Shown here: one piece after another, positions 1 to 12,300 of the stretch
Position numbering within the stretch: position 1 is the stretch's first letter
Layout of the letters: every line of letters starts with the position of its first letter
Assembly (NCBI GenBank): GCA_025403435.1
Contig: CM046333.1
Location: 36,663,521-36,727,520 of the forward strand
Direction: 5' to 3'
DNA from: Artocarpus heterophyllus
Lineage: Eukaryota; Streptophyta; Magnoliopsida; Rosales; Moraceae
Length of the DNA stretch: 64,000 nucleotides
Translations under genes and position numbers: made by a program
The notes under the pieces: model-generated
The model's input: the letters and a program-made list of their open reading frames with translations, nothing else
The model's database searches: none
What the model was told of the DNA's origin: nothing

Positions 1-188
1 TCGAAAAAAAAAAAAAAAAAAGCCAACGTGTAAAATTCCTCCCTAAACCCTTGGCCAAAATAGTACACGACAGTGGAAAAACCACTATGGAACCTCGTTA
101 GTTACCACGATGGTGAATTTTTTAAACCATGATGGTAACTTTACACGATGGTTAAAAACTATTATGGTATGTGAAATTTCTACTAGTG
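1..188. mobile_element. CACTA (EnSpm) transposon terminus, partial
   Basis: The segment ends in CTACTAGTG at 180-188, so read from the other strand it begins CACTAGTAG, the terminal signature of CACTA elements. Just inside are several copies of a short motif like ACCA(C/T)GATGG (about 98-150) in both orientations, as expected for subterminal transposase-binding repeats. The rest of the element lies left of the window. No transposase is visible. The assignment rests on the terminal sequence and subterminal repeats only. Confidence 0.5.
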
Positions 189-2640
189 CGTCGTTGTTTA
201 TACTTCTTTCATAATTTTGTCGTTTATAGTTTAGATTCAATGCAGTCGTTTTTAAAAGATTGGTCGTGTTTTTTACGGATGTCTCATTCTACATTATGTT
301 GTTGTTTAAATTTAAATATAGGGTAAATTGGTCGTGTTTCTATGATTGTGGTTGTTTGTATTTGGGATAATAGTAAAATTTTCTATGTTTTATCAAAACA
401 CATTGTTCTATCCTATAATTTCATAATTTCAAGAATGTTGCCATAATGCCTCACTTTTATGTTAACTTATTAACCAATACCCTAAAGAAGTTTTTAAATG
501 GCCAAAATGACATACTTAACTTTTATCTAAATAAAAATTAACATTACAAGGGTTTTTGGAATAATGGTTCAAACTATTAGTTTAAACTATAAACAGTGTA
601 AAGCTCTCACATACTACAATAAAAAACTACAGTGTAAAGCTCTCACATGCTACAATGAAAAACTACAGTGTAAAGCTCTCACATACTACAGCTCTCAAAC
701 CTAAACTGATGGTTTAAACTACTCTAGCAAACATCCTATATAAAACAATTAAATTTATTTTGTTTAAAAATTAAACACAAAACAGTTTTATTTATTTTGT
801 TTAAAAAATTAGGGTCATAGATATTAAGAAAAGTAAATAATATAAAAAAAAAATTTGTAAAACCAGGTGCCCAAGGTCAAATTGTTGGGAGGGAGTGAGT
901 CCATCTTTAAAAAAATAAAGCAAATATTGTTAAGCAAAAATATTATAATAATAAATATCTCATACAAAATATAAGTTCACCTATCTTAAAATTTAGAAAC
1001 ATAAGAGTTTATTGTTTTTAAGCTAAACCTATTCAAGATTATAAGAATAACCCTTAATCATAATCTCACCCTTTGATTTTGGTTATGATAACATGAAATT
1101 TACTTATGCTATTTTAGGGAAAAATTAAGATTGTTTCGATATTACAGCTAGCGTCGGTGAATTTTGCTGAGTTGCCTACATACCCCATTGAGTGATCAAG
1201 CCACTGTCAATATTTGAATGTTGGGTTTAGAAGATATAGGTTTGAGATTTGAGATTTTAAGTAAATGACCTTTTTTGGGATTCTGAATGTTTTTTTTTAT
1301 TTGTTTTGTATGTGATTGCACAGAGAGTGACCATATATGGAATCAGAAGGACTCTTTAGAATTGATTTTTTTTTAATCCTTGAATATTTGAGGATTTGAA
1401 TTGAATTTGCAGCTCCGCCTATTTTTCTATTAGGTTACCTATGTATCCGTTTGTAGAATCAAGTCAAATGTAGTTCAAGACCTTGAGTTGAATTTGGATA
1501 ATTCTGTGCTGTATGACCATATAAGGAATTAAAAGGAATTTTTTTTTTATTTTGGATTTGAAATTTAATTTTAGGTTGTTATAACTGCACCTAGTTTATA
1601 GGTTGTGTACATATTTGATGAGGAATTAAGTCAAATTTAATTCATAATTTGACAGATTTTGCTTCAATATTTGCCAAATTCCACTCTAACGGCCTTCACC
1701 AGCGACCGAAGACAAACGATAATGTTTTGTTGAAAACAAAAAGTAAGATAATATGACATATTTTGCTTTAGCATCTATTCCAACGCGCCATGTCAGTGAC
1801 CAATCAATAGTTTTTATTGTAAATAAATAATTAGATAATCTGACAAATATTGCTCTGACTTATGCTAGATTCTACTCTGGTGGTCCGTGTCAGCGACCGG
1901 GATAATCTATTATAGAAGAAATTGAGAAGTAACAGTAATTTGAACTTTTAATAAATCATTTTTTTCTAATTAAAGAGCATATGTGTAAGAAGTTCTTTAC
2001 GAGTATAGTATTGAAAAATACTTCTTTAGAGGGGCATTGTTGTTCTTTTCTTTTTTTCTCTGCTTCTTTTTTTTTAATCTTCTAACATAATATTACTAGT
2101 GGGCCGAGCTTCATCCTCTTTCTCTTAGGAAACTTTTTGAAATAAATAGCATATTTTAGAAATATATTACAGTACATAGCATATTTACAATGTAAATAAG
2201 GGTAAATAGATTAGTTCCAGCTTAAATCTAATTACTGTATAAATAAGAACTATTTAAGCTATAAGTAAGGGAGTAAACAAATTATTTACTCTGTAAAATT
2301 CCTATCCACTATAAATATTTTCAAAACTCTATTTACTACAATTATTTTTGGAAAAGGATTATTTACTATAATTTCTCTTTCTTTAAGCCCCTTTTTTCTT
2401 CAACAATAAAACTAAACTGTAAAAAAATACAAATAAATAACATGTTTTTAAAACTTAGTTTTAACTAGGGGTAGATAAGTAAATGTATAAATTAAATTTA
2501 AAAGATAATATACTTTAAAGGGGCAGTTTTGAAAGGTGAAAAAAAGGAGAGCATTTTTTATAAGGAGTGTTAATACATGGGTGTTCTATGTAGTTTTCTC
2601 AATAGATAACATGAGACAATACAAGTAAATTTGAAACTTG
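189..2640. other. AT-rich intergenic DNA
   Basis: No ORF of note and no recognisable gene or RNA. The stretch contains one MITE-like block (about 548-735) and otherwise looks like decayed repetitive sequence with homopolymer runs. Confidence 0.5.
548..735. repeat. MITE-like element with 36-bp internal tandem repeat
   Basis: A 36-bp unit beginning ACAGTGTAAAGCTCTCAC is repeated about 2.8 times (starts at 593, 629 and 665). The block is flanked by GTTTAAACT-type sequence and by a terminal sequence that, reversed, reads GGATGTTTGCTAGAGTAG. Related ends and the same core motif recur near 10115, 18311, 31741 and 33707, so this is probably one member of a small dispersed non-autonomous family. No coding capacity. 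Confidence 0.45.
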
Positions 2641-3261
2641 AATTAAAGCTTCTCACTGGTGTTGATTCAACTCTCCTTCAATTACTAATATCCTTAATCG
2701 ACATCATGGTAAGTTGGGCCTATGGCAGAGAAAGACAACATGACAGTGACGGTATGGCTAGTAGCTCGACAACTGTTGATGCCTGAAAATGGCACAACAC
2801 TGCATGCAGGGGCGCACTATGGCTGAATGTTTTGCCTAGATCCACTCAGTCTAGTTGAATCTGCAAGAGAAGAGAAGGCCTTAGAGTAAGGGAACACTGA
2901 TGTGGTGTCTACCAAGGGCATTTCAATGCTTAAGTTAGTGTTCTAACTGGGAAAAGCAAGGGGAGAAGTAGAGTAGGCAAGGGAAGAATCCTCGTACCTT
3001 TATGGTGGAGTAGATGCTCCTATTTATAGAGTTTAGCTTAGATAATCTATGTGTAATGGTCTAGTCCAGACCCAAGTGTAGTATTGTATAAAGCCAAGGT
3101 AGTTACTGATAGGTGCTACGATCTCTAGAAAAAGAGGGTTGCCTCATGGAGGCCTAAGATGGTGCCACATAGGGTTCTTTGAGTATGATCTACTACTATA
3201 TGATCTGGTCAAGGTTCGACCACCTTATAGGCACTGTAGAGTTGTTCTCCGTGGTTGCTTT
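2641..3261. other. Degenerate LTR-like sequence left of the solo LTR
   Basis: Moderately GC-rich stretch with a TATA-like CTATTTATAGAGTT near 3022 and no ORF. It is continuous with the minisatellite DNA at 7272 once the solo LTR and one copy of its target duplication are removed, so both flanks belonged to one older sequence, probably itself a retroelement LTR. Confidence 0.35.
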
Positions 3262-5885
3262 TGTGACATCTAAGCATTTATAGTGCATTATAAATACAAT
3301 AATCAAGGAATTATGTTAAGTAAATTAAGTACAAATTTTGTGAGCTAAAATTTATGCTTGAAAATTTGTTAAATATTTTAAGAACATAAAGAGTATCACA
3401 AGGATTATTGTTTTAATTTGATTTTTATGATAAATTCCATAAAAATAAAAATGAGATTTTTAAGGTTAAAAGTCATGCCAAAGTCTTAAACAAGAAAGGA
3501 AGGATATGAAAATAAGCTGGAAAGCTTAACTGTTGCAAAATTTGTTCCAACAAATATTAAGACAGAAATACAGTTTAAGGAAAATGTTGTATAAAAGTAT
3601 GAAAAATTACACAATATTAGAATAATGTAACATAAGAATTATACTAATAAAGTAATGCAGTGTGAGAAATTACACTGATAAAGTTATACAGTATAAAAGT
3701 TATACAGCATAAAGTTAAGCAGTATAAAATTTATACTGTATAAAGTAATGTAGTATAGAAATTAGACTGTATAAAGTTAAGCAGTATAGGAATTATACGT
3801 GTGAAGGATATAGATGAGTAAGGAATATTGTGTAAGTTATCATAGTATAGAAGAAGTGCACTAACAGTATGGGAAAAACATTGAATATAAATTTGGATTG
3901 TTAAAAGGATAAGTAGGGCCCACTTAGAGACACCACTAAGGTGGAAGTTCTTCCACATCTTCCCCACGTTAGAATCAGTTTGGCCTCTTTTTTTTGGGGC
4001 AATTTTTAATTGCAAATAATATTAAGTGATGACTAATGAAGGTGAGTCATCAACGTTAGAAAAAGATGGCATTTGGTCTCCATCATTTTTCATGCAAAAA
4101 TTGAAGAAAAAAACTCTCTCTTTTCTCTAACGAAAAATGGTCCCTTCCCCCTTGTACCTCTCTTTTTTTTTTTCAAGAAAATAACCTCCAATCAAGTTTT
4201 ACATCAAGTTCAAGTGATGTACATCAAGATTGGTCACTTTTGGAGGTAAAATCCAACTCTTTTGCTTGCAGATTTTAGTGGTTTTCTTAAGTTTATGGAT
4301 AGGTTTTGATAGGGGTTTTGCTATGGTTCATGTCAAGAAGGAATATCAAGGTTCAAGCACTGTTGAAGAGGATCAAAAAGCTTGAAGAAATCCTTGGTAA
4401 ATTCTTAAACCTAAGTCTTGAAAATATGCAGTTTTCAAGAGTTAAGATTATGGTTTGTAATCTTTTTTGGACTAAGGCATGTATAAGGGACTTTATGGCA
4501 TGATTTTATTACGGATTATGTTGATGTTGATGATGATGATGACGACGACGATGATGGAAAATAAAAAACTATGGTTTAAGGTTAAAAGGACAAAGTGTGA
4601 CAACTTTGTCATAAACACTAAGTTTAAGTAAACTAAGTGTTTGATGAAATAATCTCAACCATGGCATGATTATTTTATATGTTAAGTGCTTGATTAATCA
4701 TTTAAAAAGGTTTAAATGAGATTAAACCTTAGGAAATGAAGCTAAGATAAGTTAACGTGAAAAAAAATGTGTTTAAGGGCATTTTTGAAAAAATTTTATG
4801 TTTGAGGCCCTTAGAGGCTGAAATAGTTTCTGGATCCAACATGTAATTTATTAGAAACGTCAAGCTTGACAACTTCCATGAAGAAATGCTACTCGAATTC
4901 TGATCGGAGCAAGCCAAAAAATGTTGATTTCAGTACTGTCTTATCAAGAACGCTATTAAGATGAAAGATTTTGAGAGAAGTTAAAATATGAAAGTTGTAT
5001 ATTTCATCAAAACAGTCATGATTGTAGATGGTTTGTGAAAATTCTATATTGATTTCAAGTTATGAGTTTTACAAGATTTTAAGCACAAAATTTCGTAAAA
5101 AGAAAAACGTTATAGAATGTTTTGAATTTGACCAAGGAACTTTTGTAAGGTTCAATCTTTGCAAAAAAACTGAACGTTTTGGTATAAAATAGTCATCTTT
5201 GGTCCTAAGCGCAAAATGTCAAGATTTTGTGTTTTGGGCCAAAACTATAACACCGTGTGAAACTAAATTTTTCCACAACAAAGTGCCAGTTTCTTTGCTC
5301 TACAATGGACAATAAGTAACCACATATATTAAGCTCAAAAGAATTTAAAGGTTTTATAAAGTAAAGAATTAGAAGTACGTTAAGGGCAAAAACGTTATGG
5401 TTTTCGTATTACGGTTAAAAACTATAAAGTTTCAATAAAAAAATATTTTTTGTGAAAAAGAAACCAATGTTTAATTTTTCATAAATTATAAAGTTTCATT
5501 TTGTCATTTTATAAAAAATGTTCATTAGCAAAATGCCCTTAGACAAAAAATATTCTATAATATGAAAGAAACAAACTATCAAATAAGACAGGAAATTTAA
5601 CTAAAATACATTCAAGTTAAGTAGAGGGAAAAATAAGCTGATAGGAGACAAAGTTTAGTAAAAAAGGAATGAACGTTTAATGATTAAGTTATGTTATCAA
5701 TCGAGCAGATTGATAATGAGAAAGGTTAGCTAATAGTCGAGTGTTATTTGAACAAGACACAAAAGCCAACTAATAAGAGGAAAAAGGAAATGAAATAAGA
5801 ACATGAGAGCGTTATCCAGGTAATTTTCAAACTTCACCTACAGCGTGAAGAAAATAAATTACAAATGTTGTGAATATGTTTTATG

Positions 5886-6118
5886 TTTGCATTTATTATG
5901 TATAAAGTTTTAAAGATCAAGTCAAGACTTACAAAATATTTGTAATTGTTATGTTTATAGTATATTTGCATTTGTTATGCATAAAGTTTTAAGATTAAGT
6001 AAAAACTTGTAAAGTATTCGCTATTGTTATATTTAAAGTATGTTTGCATTTATTATGCATAGCGTTTTAAAAGTTCAAATTATGATTTGTAATGTGCTTG
6101 CATTTGCTATATTTAATG
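5886..6118. repeat. Tandem repeat, about 82 bp x 3, inside the solo LTR
   Basis: Three diverged copies beginning with GCATTT(A/G)TTATG(T/C)ATA(A/G) followed by a GTTTTAA block. The copies differ by several substitutions and small indels. Confidence 0.5.
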
Positions 6119-6151
6119 TCTCAATGCTAAGTTATAACATAAGATATATTT

Positions 6152-6301
6152 AGCATTTGATATGCTCATGAAAAACAAGAAGGTAAAGCAAAGATGATAA
6201 GTAAGTGTCGTACCAGCCTCCTTGATAGCATTTGATATGCTCATGAAAAACAAGAAGGTAAAGCAGAGATGATAAGTAAGTGTCGTACCAGCCTCCTTCA
6301 T
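6152..6301. repeat. 75-bp direct tandem duplication inside the solo LTR
   Basis: AGCATTTGATATGCTCATG starts at 6152 and again at 6227. The two copies are almost identical through CGTACCAGCCTCCTT. The duplication gives a repeated peptide on the minus strand, which is not a gene. Confidence 0.85.
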
Positions 6302-6545
6302 GTAAGGTTTACAAGTAAAGTTAAAGATATGACCTCGTTGTTCGATGGCCTTAAGTCTTCTGCAAGGGAATCATTATGCTTATATTCTCATAATTGATGA
6401 AGTTGGTACAAATACTAAACCTCCTTGGTGTGAGGTTTACAAGTAAAGTTAAAGTTATAACCTCGTTGTTCGAGGGTCTTTAGTCTTCTACAAGGGAAGC
6501 ATTATACTTATATTCTCATAATTGATGATGTTGGTACAAATACTA
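6292..6545. repeat. 127-bp direct tandem duplication inside the solo LTR
   Basis: Two adjacent copies beginning CCTCCTT and ending GGTACAAATACTAAA (6292-6418 and 6419-6545), with scattered substitutions. The copy is older than the adjacent 75-bp duplication judging by divergence. Confidence 0.8.
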
Positions 6546-7271
6546 AAGTTCACAAGATAAGGAAAGATAAAAACGATGATAAGAAGTTTAACTACGTAAT
6601 GAACGATATTAGGAAGCTCATAAATGGATGTTCATAAATGAGCATAAATGAAATCATGCATTATGATCTTGCTTGCATTTTTTGCCATGAAATATTTATG
6701 TGATATGCTATGAAAAACATTTTGAGAAATGTTTTATGATAAATGTTTAAGAAAAATATTTTATGAAAAATTTTTACAAGAAAAGGTTTATGAAGAAGTT
6801 TTATGAAAGAAAGTTTTAAATGTTTTATGAGATTATGTTTGAACTTATAAAGCAAAAGCTCATTATAAGTTCCTTCATATTGTAGGTAGTCCTATAGGAG
6901 ACTAGTAAGACCGGTAGAAGAGCTCAGTGTTGCAGTGAATAGATGTGAAAATTGGGTATGGATACTACTACAACAGTGTTTTACTGCTTAAAGAAAAAAG
7001 GTTTTCTATTGATTTTAAAAAAGGGTTTAAAAGGTTTTATAAAAGTAAATGTTACTTAACTAGTTTCAGAAATTTTTTGAATAATTTTAAAGTCAAGTGT
7101 TAAGCTATATCTCAACTTTGATTGCAACGAAAGTAGCAACAGTTTTAAATATGTTTGAAGAAAAAAGAAAATTTTATCTAGTATTTTCTTACAAGTAAGT
7201 AAGATTAAAGTTAAAAAATCATAGTTAAGCAAGTTAAGTGACGACTCGAAAAAGCAGGGTGTTACAGCTTT

Positions 7272-8200
7272 GGCCTGGTATCGGTCATTCGGTGCACAAC
7301 CTAAGATTAGTCATTTACTTAGTACCCAGCCTAAGGTCGGCCATTCGATACTTGGCCTCTTTAGCCATTCGATGCTTGTCGTAAGGTCGGTCATTCGCTT
7401 AGTACCCAGCATAAGGTCGGCCATTCGATACTCAGCCTCTTCGACCACTCCGTGCTCGGTCTATGGTTGGTCGGTGCTCGGCCTAAGGTCGGTTGTTCGC
7501 TTAGTACCCAACTTAACATTAGTCATTTGGCATTTGGCCTCTTTGGTCGTTCACTTTGTACCCAGTCTAAAGTTGATTGTTTGTTTAATACCCAGCCTAA
7601 GGTCGGCCGTTCGGTACTTTGCCTCTTTGATGCTTCGCTACTTGGTCGTTCGCTTAGTACCCAACCTAAGGTCGGCTGTTTGCTTGCACCTAGCCTAAGG
7701 TCGGCCATTCGGTACTCAGCCTACGGTCGGCCATTGGCTTAGTACCCAACCTAAGGTCGGCCATTAGCTTTGTACCCAGCCTAAGGTCAGTCATTTGGTA
7801 CTCGGCCTATGGTCAGCCATTTGTTTTGTACTCAATCCAAGGTTGGCCGTTCAGTACTTGGCCTCTTCGACCATTCGCTGCTTGGCTTGTGGTAGGCCGT
7901 TTGGTGCTCAGCCTATGGTCCTCCGTTCACTTTATACCCAACCTAAGGTTGGTTGTTCGGTACTTTGCCTCTTCAGCAGTCACTTTGTACTCAGCCTAAG
8001 GTTGGTCGTTGTTTGCTGCTCGACCTGTGGTCCATTGTTCACTTTGTACCTAGCTTAAGGTCAATCATTCGGTACTCAGCCTATTTGGCTGTTCACTTTG
8101 TACCCAGTCTAAGGTCGACCGTTTGGTACTCGGCCTGTTCGACCGTTCACTTAGTCTTCTTAGCCTACCCTTTAGATTGGCCTTCCTAGCCTAGCTGGTT
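7272..8200. repeat. Minisatellite based on GTACCCAGCCTAAGGTCGGCC
   Basis: More than 20 diverged copies of alternating short units, one type like TTAGTACCCAACCTAAGG and the other like TCGGCCATTCGGTACTCGG. All apparent ORFs here are products of the repeat (recurring QPKVGRS / LVPSLRS peptides) and are not genes. Arrays of this kind occur inside some plant gypsy LTRs and internal regions. The 4-kb solo LTR inserted at its left edge. Confidence 0.8.
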
Positions 8201-9368
8201 AAAGGGGCCATCATGAAGAATTTCTCCACAACAGCAGCGAAGCATAAAGAAGTCGTTGGTTGCTAGATGGGGCAGGCTAGGATTTCAGTCCATAAGTTTG
8301 TCGTAGTTGTATATGTTAGTTCTTTAATTTGATTGTTTTTATGGATACTGATGATAAGTGACTAGGAGAAGTATAATTACAGAGTATGGAAAGATACATC
8401 TTATATGGGTAAAATTTCTTGTGATGACCAATGAAAAAAATAATAAATAATAAAAATTCTCATATAAAAAGAAACCACTGGTTTCTCAATTGCTCCAGTT
8501 CATTGCCATTCATCTCTTTTACACCAGATTACTAATGGACAAGATTTAATTTCATTATTCGTAATATTCATGTCACAATTTTCGATAAATAGACAAAATA
8601 ATTTTAAAAAAAAGTTACGTCCTCGATAAAGTATCATCATTCCTTCCTCTACTATGTTACATTGTCATTGGCACATTTTGGACCGTACAAGACACATTTC
8701 ATAAATAGTCCTAAGTTCATCAATAAATTACAACTTTTTGCCAGTTGACTCATCAGATGCATGGTTTATACACGGTTTCCACACATTTCCATTGTCATTA
8801 ATCCAACAAAATTCTTCCAACCTGGCTCATTTAACAGTTTAAACCAACCCATTAAAATACAAAAGAGGTGTCAGGCCAGTGGGCGAAATTTTTGCCCGGA
8901 CGGACGGAAATCATATATATATATAAAATTTAAGGTCGCGAATTCAAACTGTACCTAAAACTTTGTAGTAGATATAGGTGGAATTATATGTTTATACACT
9001 AATTAGGTAGCTAGTATATAGTGTATGCTCCGTTTAAAAATTTTTATACTTGGACTAAGATTATATATCATGCATGCATGAACTTTTGCTTAGAGTTTTA
9101 TGCAGCATCGCATTTAAACAAAAATCTGAATGCTTGTATTCATATCTTTACTTCCACTTTCTCAAAATACAGTACTAATTTCCTGATATTATTATTTCCA
9201 ATCTAGAAAAATCAAATGCTAGCTAGCTTCAGAAAACTTAAGAATTTTTTTTTTTTGTACTTTTAAATTTATATAAACCTTTGGGAATAAATTCTTAATC
9301 GAATTTTCATTTGTTGGTTGTCTAAATTTCAATTGGAGGCATTATAATATTTGCATGAAATCATGCAG
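8201..9368. other. Region 5' of the permease exons
   Basis: AT-rich DNA searched for the missing first permease exon (about 30-40 codons ending in a Lys-Arg-Thr-Gly-like stretch and a donor site). None was found. No other gene is evident. Confidence 0.4.
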
Positions 9369-12300
9369 GAACGTTGTGGACGGCATGCGCGCATATAATC
9401 ACGACGGCTATAGGCGCCGGAGTCCTCTCGTTGGCGTGGGCTATGTCGCAGCTGGGATGGATCCCCGGAGTTGGCATACTCCTACTATTCTCAGCCGTTT
9501 CACTCTACAGTGGCGATCTCTTGGCAGATTGCTATAGAAGCCCTGATCCAGTCACTGGCAAAAGAAATTACTCCTACACGGAAGCTGTTAAAACCACCCT
9601 AGGTATTAATTAAACTAGATAAATTGAAGCATATATTTACCAAACGTTTTCACCTATACTTCTCAAAAAAATCTTGCTAATATAATGTCATGTCATTTCT
9701 AATTTGTTATCGAATTTTGGATGGTTTGATTAGGTGGAACAATGTGCATGATATGTGGATGGATCCAGTATGGCAACCTTACCTCAATTGTTATTGGCTT
9801 TACCATCACTATGGCCAAAAGCTTAGTGTAAGCTATCTTTTTCATACACCAAAACACTGCAACATACTATATAAATTGTAATCATATTCAGCTGAACCAG
9901 AAATTTTTTCATCATGGAAAATTCGCTGAAAAAAAAATAAAGATAGTTTTTTATTAATTGAAAACATAGTTATATATTTTTAGTCATGGAGTATAGTTAA
10001 AATTTTTCTTGTAAAATTGGAACACATGCATCTATTTATTTTAATTATTCAACCAAGAAGATAGGCATAATTTTTCTTCCAAAAAATACTTGCATAGCCT
10101 ATTTAAAATTGTTAGGATGTTTGGCATAGTGGTTGGAACCATTGGTTAGAATTATAAATACTGTAACATATGAAAGCTTCATACTATAGCAACTTTTTTG
10201 CTTTTACTATAACGTGTGAAAGCTTTATATGGTTCCTAATTAAAAAGATAGTTTAAACTAACTAATGCCTAATAAGCTTTGTATTTACAAAATAGTAGAA
10301 TTGGTTATCGTTTATAGTACATAAAATTTAAGACCGTTTATCAACGTAGTTTGAACTATAATTTATAGTTCAAAATAAGTTTGCTTTTTAAAATTGTGAG
10401 AAAAAAAATATTGTATAAAGTTAATTTGAATTACAAATTATAATTCAATATTTGTAATTCAAACCGGAATGGCATAGTATTAGTTGAGTGGATTGATGTA
10501 TCAACGTGGCCTGCAGGGCTATGCAAAAGTCATATTGCCACCGCAGAAGGGGTTCAAATGCCCCATGCAAGTTCTCCGATAACCCACACATAATTGGCCT
10601 TGGGATTGTTGAGATTTTCTTGTCACAAATACCAAACTTCCACAAGTTGTCCTGGATATCGGCCGTCGCTGCAATCATGTCTTTTGCATATTCCATTACA
10701 GGAATTGGACTCTCTATTGACAAGATTGTCAAAGGTTAAAAAAATAAAAAAAAATCCCGCAGAATTTTAATATTGTCCCACATTTAACCTATTAACAAAG
10801 TAATATATGTGAAACATGTTGCAAGTTTAATTTAGTACATTATATATAATAATTTTTTAGTTTTATTAATCATGCAATTTTGTGTCGTGAATAACTATGA
10901 TCACGAGCCAATGATAATAAATTTTAATGTCAAATTAATATCTATTATATGAAATTTCAAGTAAGATATAAAGTTATGAAGATTGATGATGGGGGATTTT
11001 GAATTCAGGACGTGAACGCAAAACATCCTTATTTACGGGGGTGCACGGAGACGAAGTGGGGTTGTCTGCAGCAGATAAAGTCTGGAGAATGTTTACGGCT
11101 GCTGGTGATACAGCTTTTGCTTGCATTTATGGTCCAGTTTTTATTGATATCCAAGTAAGTACATTTCCAATTGTTTGCTTCTTAAGCCTCTTTTAGAAAC
11201 CAGGGCAGGTTTTAATTCCACAAAAATTAAAGGCAGAACTACTAAAGTTTGCCTAAATTATAAAGACTTGGTTTTTCTACTAAAATAGCATCTATTTCTT
11301 CTTTTTCGACCTACCGGTTGCATTAATCTTAGCCTTTTATCATGTCATTTTTTAACATTACATGCAAGTTATAGCTGTCCGAGTGTGTAAAGATCACTTA
11401 ATTAACCTCATTTTCATTTATTAACCAAGGGTAAAAATGTCATTTTAGGCTCTAAATGTAGTTGAGATTATTATCATATAATTAGGAATATTTTTGTAGG
11501 TCATTTAAAAAATTAGTTTGAACTAAAAAAGTTTGAATTTATATTATAGCAATTAAAATTTTATGACGGAAATACTATGGGGAAATAAGTTTAGATTGCA
11601 ACGAGAATCAAATTGCAACGACAAAAGCAAATTGCGACATATAAGATAGCCAATCATTAGGTAGTGTAAGCTTAAATTAGTCTTGTTGATTTGTCACGTA
11701 ACAGTTCTTTTTGCAGTCATGATAAAATGCTTTATTTCATGTACAAATTATTACATCCGAATTTTTAGTAGCTTAGGTGAACCAATTATAACAGGCTTGA
11801 ACACATATAAATAACGTATGGAGCCACCTAAGAATGAAGGTGGACGACCACCCTCTTGAACTTTTTTTTTTATAATTTTGTATACAAAATTCTATAAAAA
11901 AATTATATTATTCATTAGTTCAGTCAAACATCCGTCTCATCTCACTGACTTTTCTAACTCCACTCCCGACTATAAGACATTTTTAATTTATATCAAGTGT
12001 TAGTGAAGATTAATGTGTTTCAGGAAAATTCATTTCAGGACACATTGAATTCGTCACCAGCGGAAAACAAAGTGATGAAGAGAGCCAGCCGCATAGCAGT
12101 TTCTGTGATGACAGCATTCTTCGTGATGTGTGGTTGCTTAGGCTACGCTGCATTTGGAGACCACGCACCTGAGAACCTGCTAGCAGGCTTCGGATTTCAT
12201 CAGACCTCCTGGATCATTGATTTGGCTAACTTCTTCATTGTCGTTCACCTAGTGGGTGCTTATCAGGTGATTTGTTTCATCAATTTGATTAATTTTCTCA

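Larger units (their letters stand above)
3262..7266 (+). mobile_element. Solo LTR, about 4.0 kb, gypsy-type
   Basis: Starts TGTGACATC at 3262 and ends GGTGTTACA at 7266, the TG...CA ends typical of plant Ty3/gypsy LTRs. The 5 bases before it (3257-3261, GCTTT) are repeated exactly after it (7267-7271), a perfect 5-bp target duplication. No primer site, gag-pol or second LTR lies between, so this is a solo LTR left by LTR-LTR recombination. At 4 kb it is unusually long. It contains three internal tandem duplications listed separately. Confidence 0.75.

Noticed and set aside
593..692. 36-bp repeats considered as CRISPR-like
   Set aside because: Direct tandem units without variable spacers, in a plant nuclear context; they belong to a MITE-like family.
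4519..4600. Asp-rich GATGAC run considered as the missing permease exon 1
   Set aside because: It lies inside the solo LTR, is a simple repeat, and has no matching phase-1 donor after a permease-like stretch.
7270..8189. Several ORFs of 61-142 codons
   Set aside because: Products of the minisatellite repeat; the same peptide recurs in different frames.
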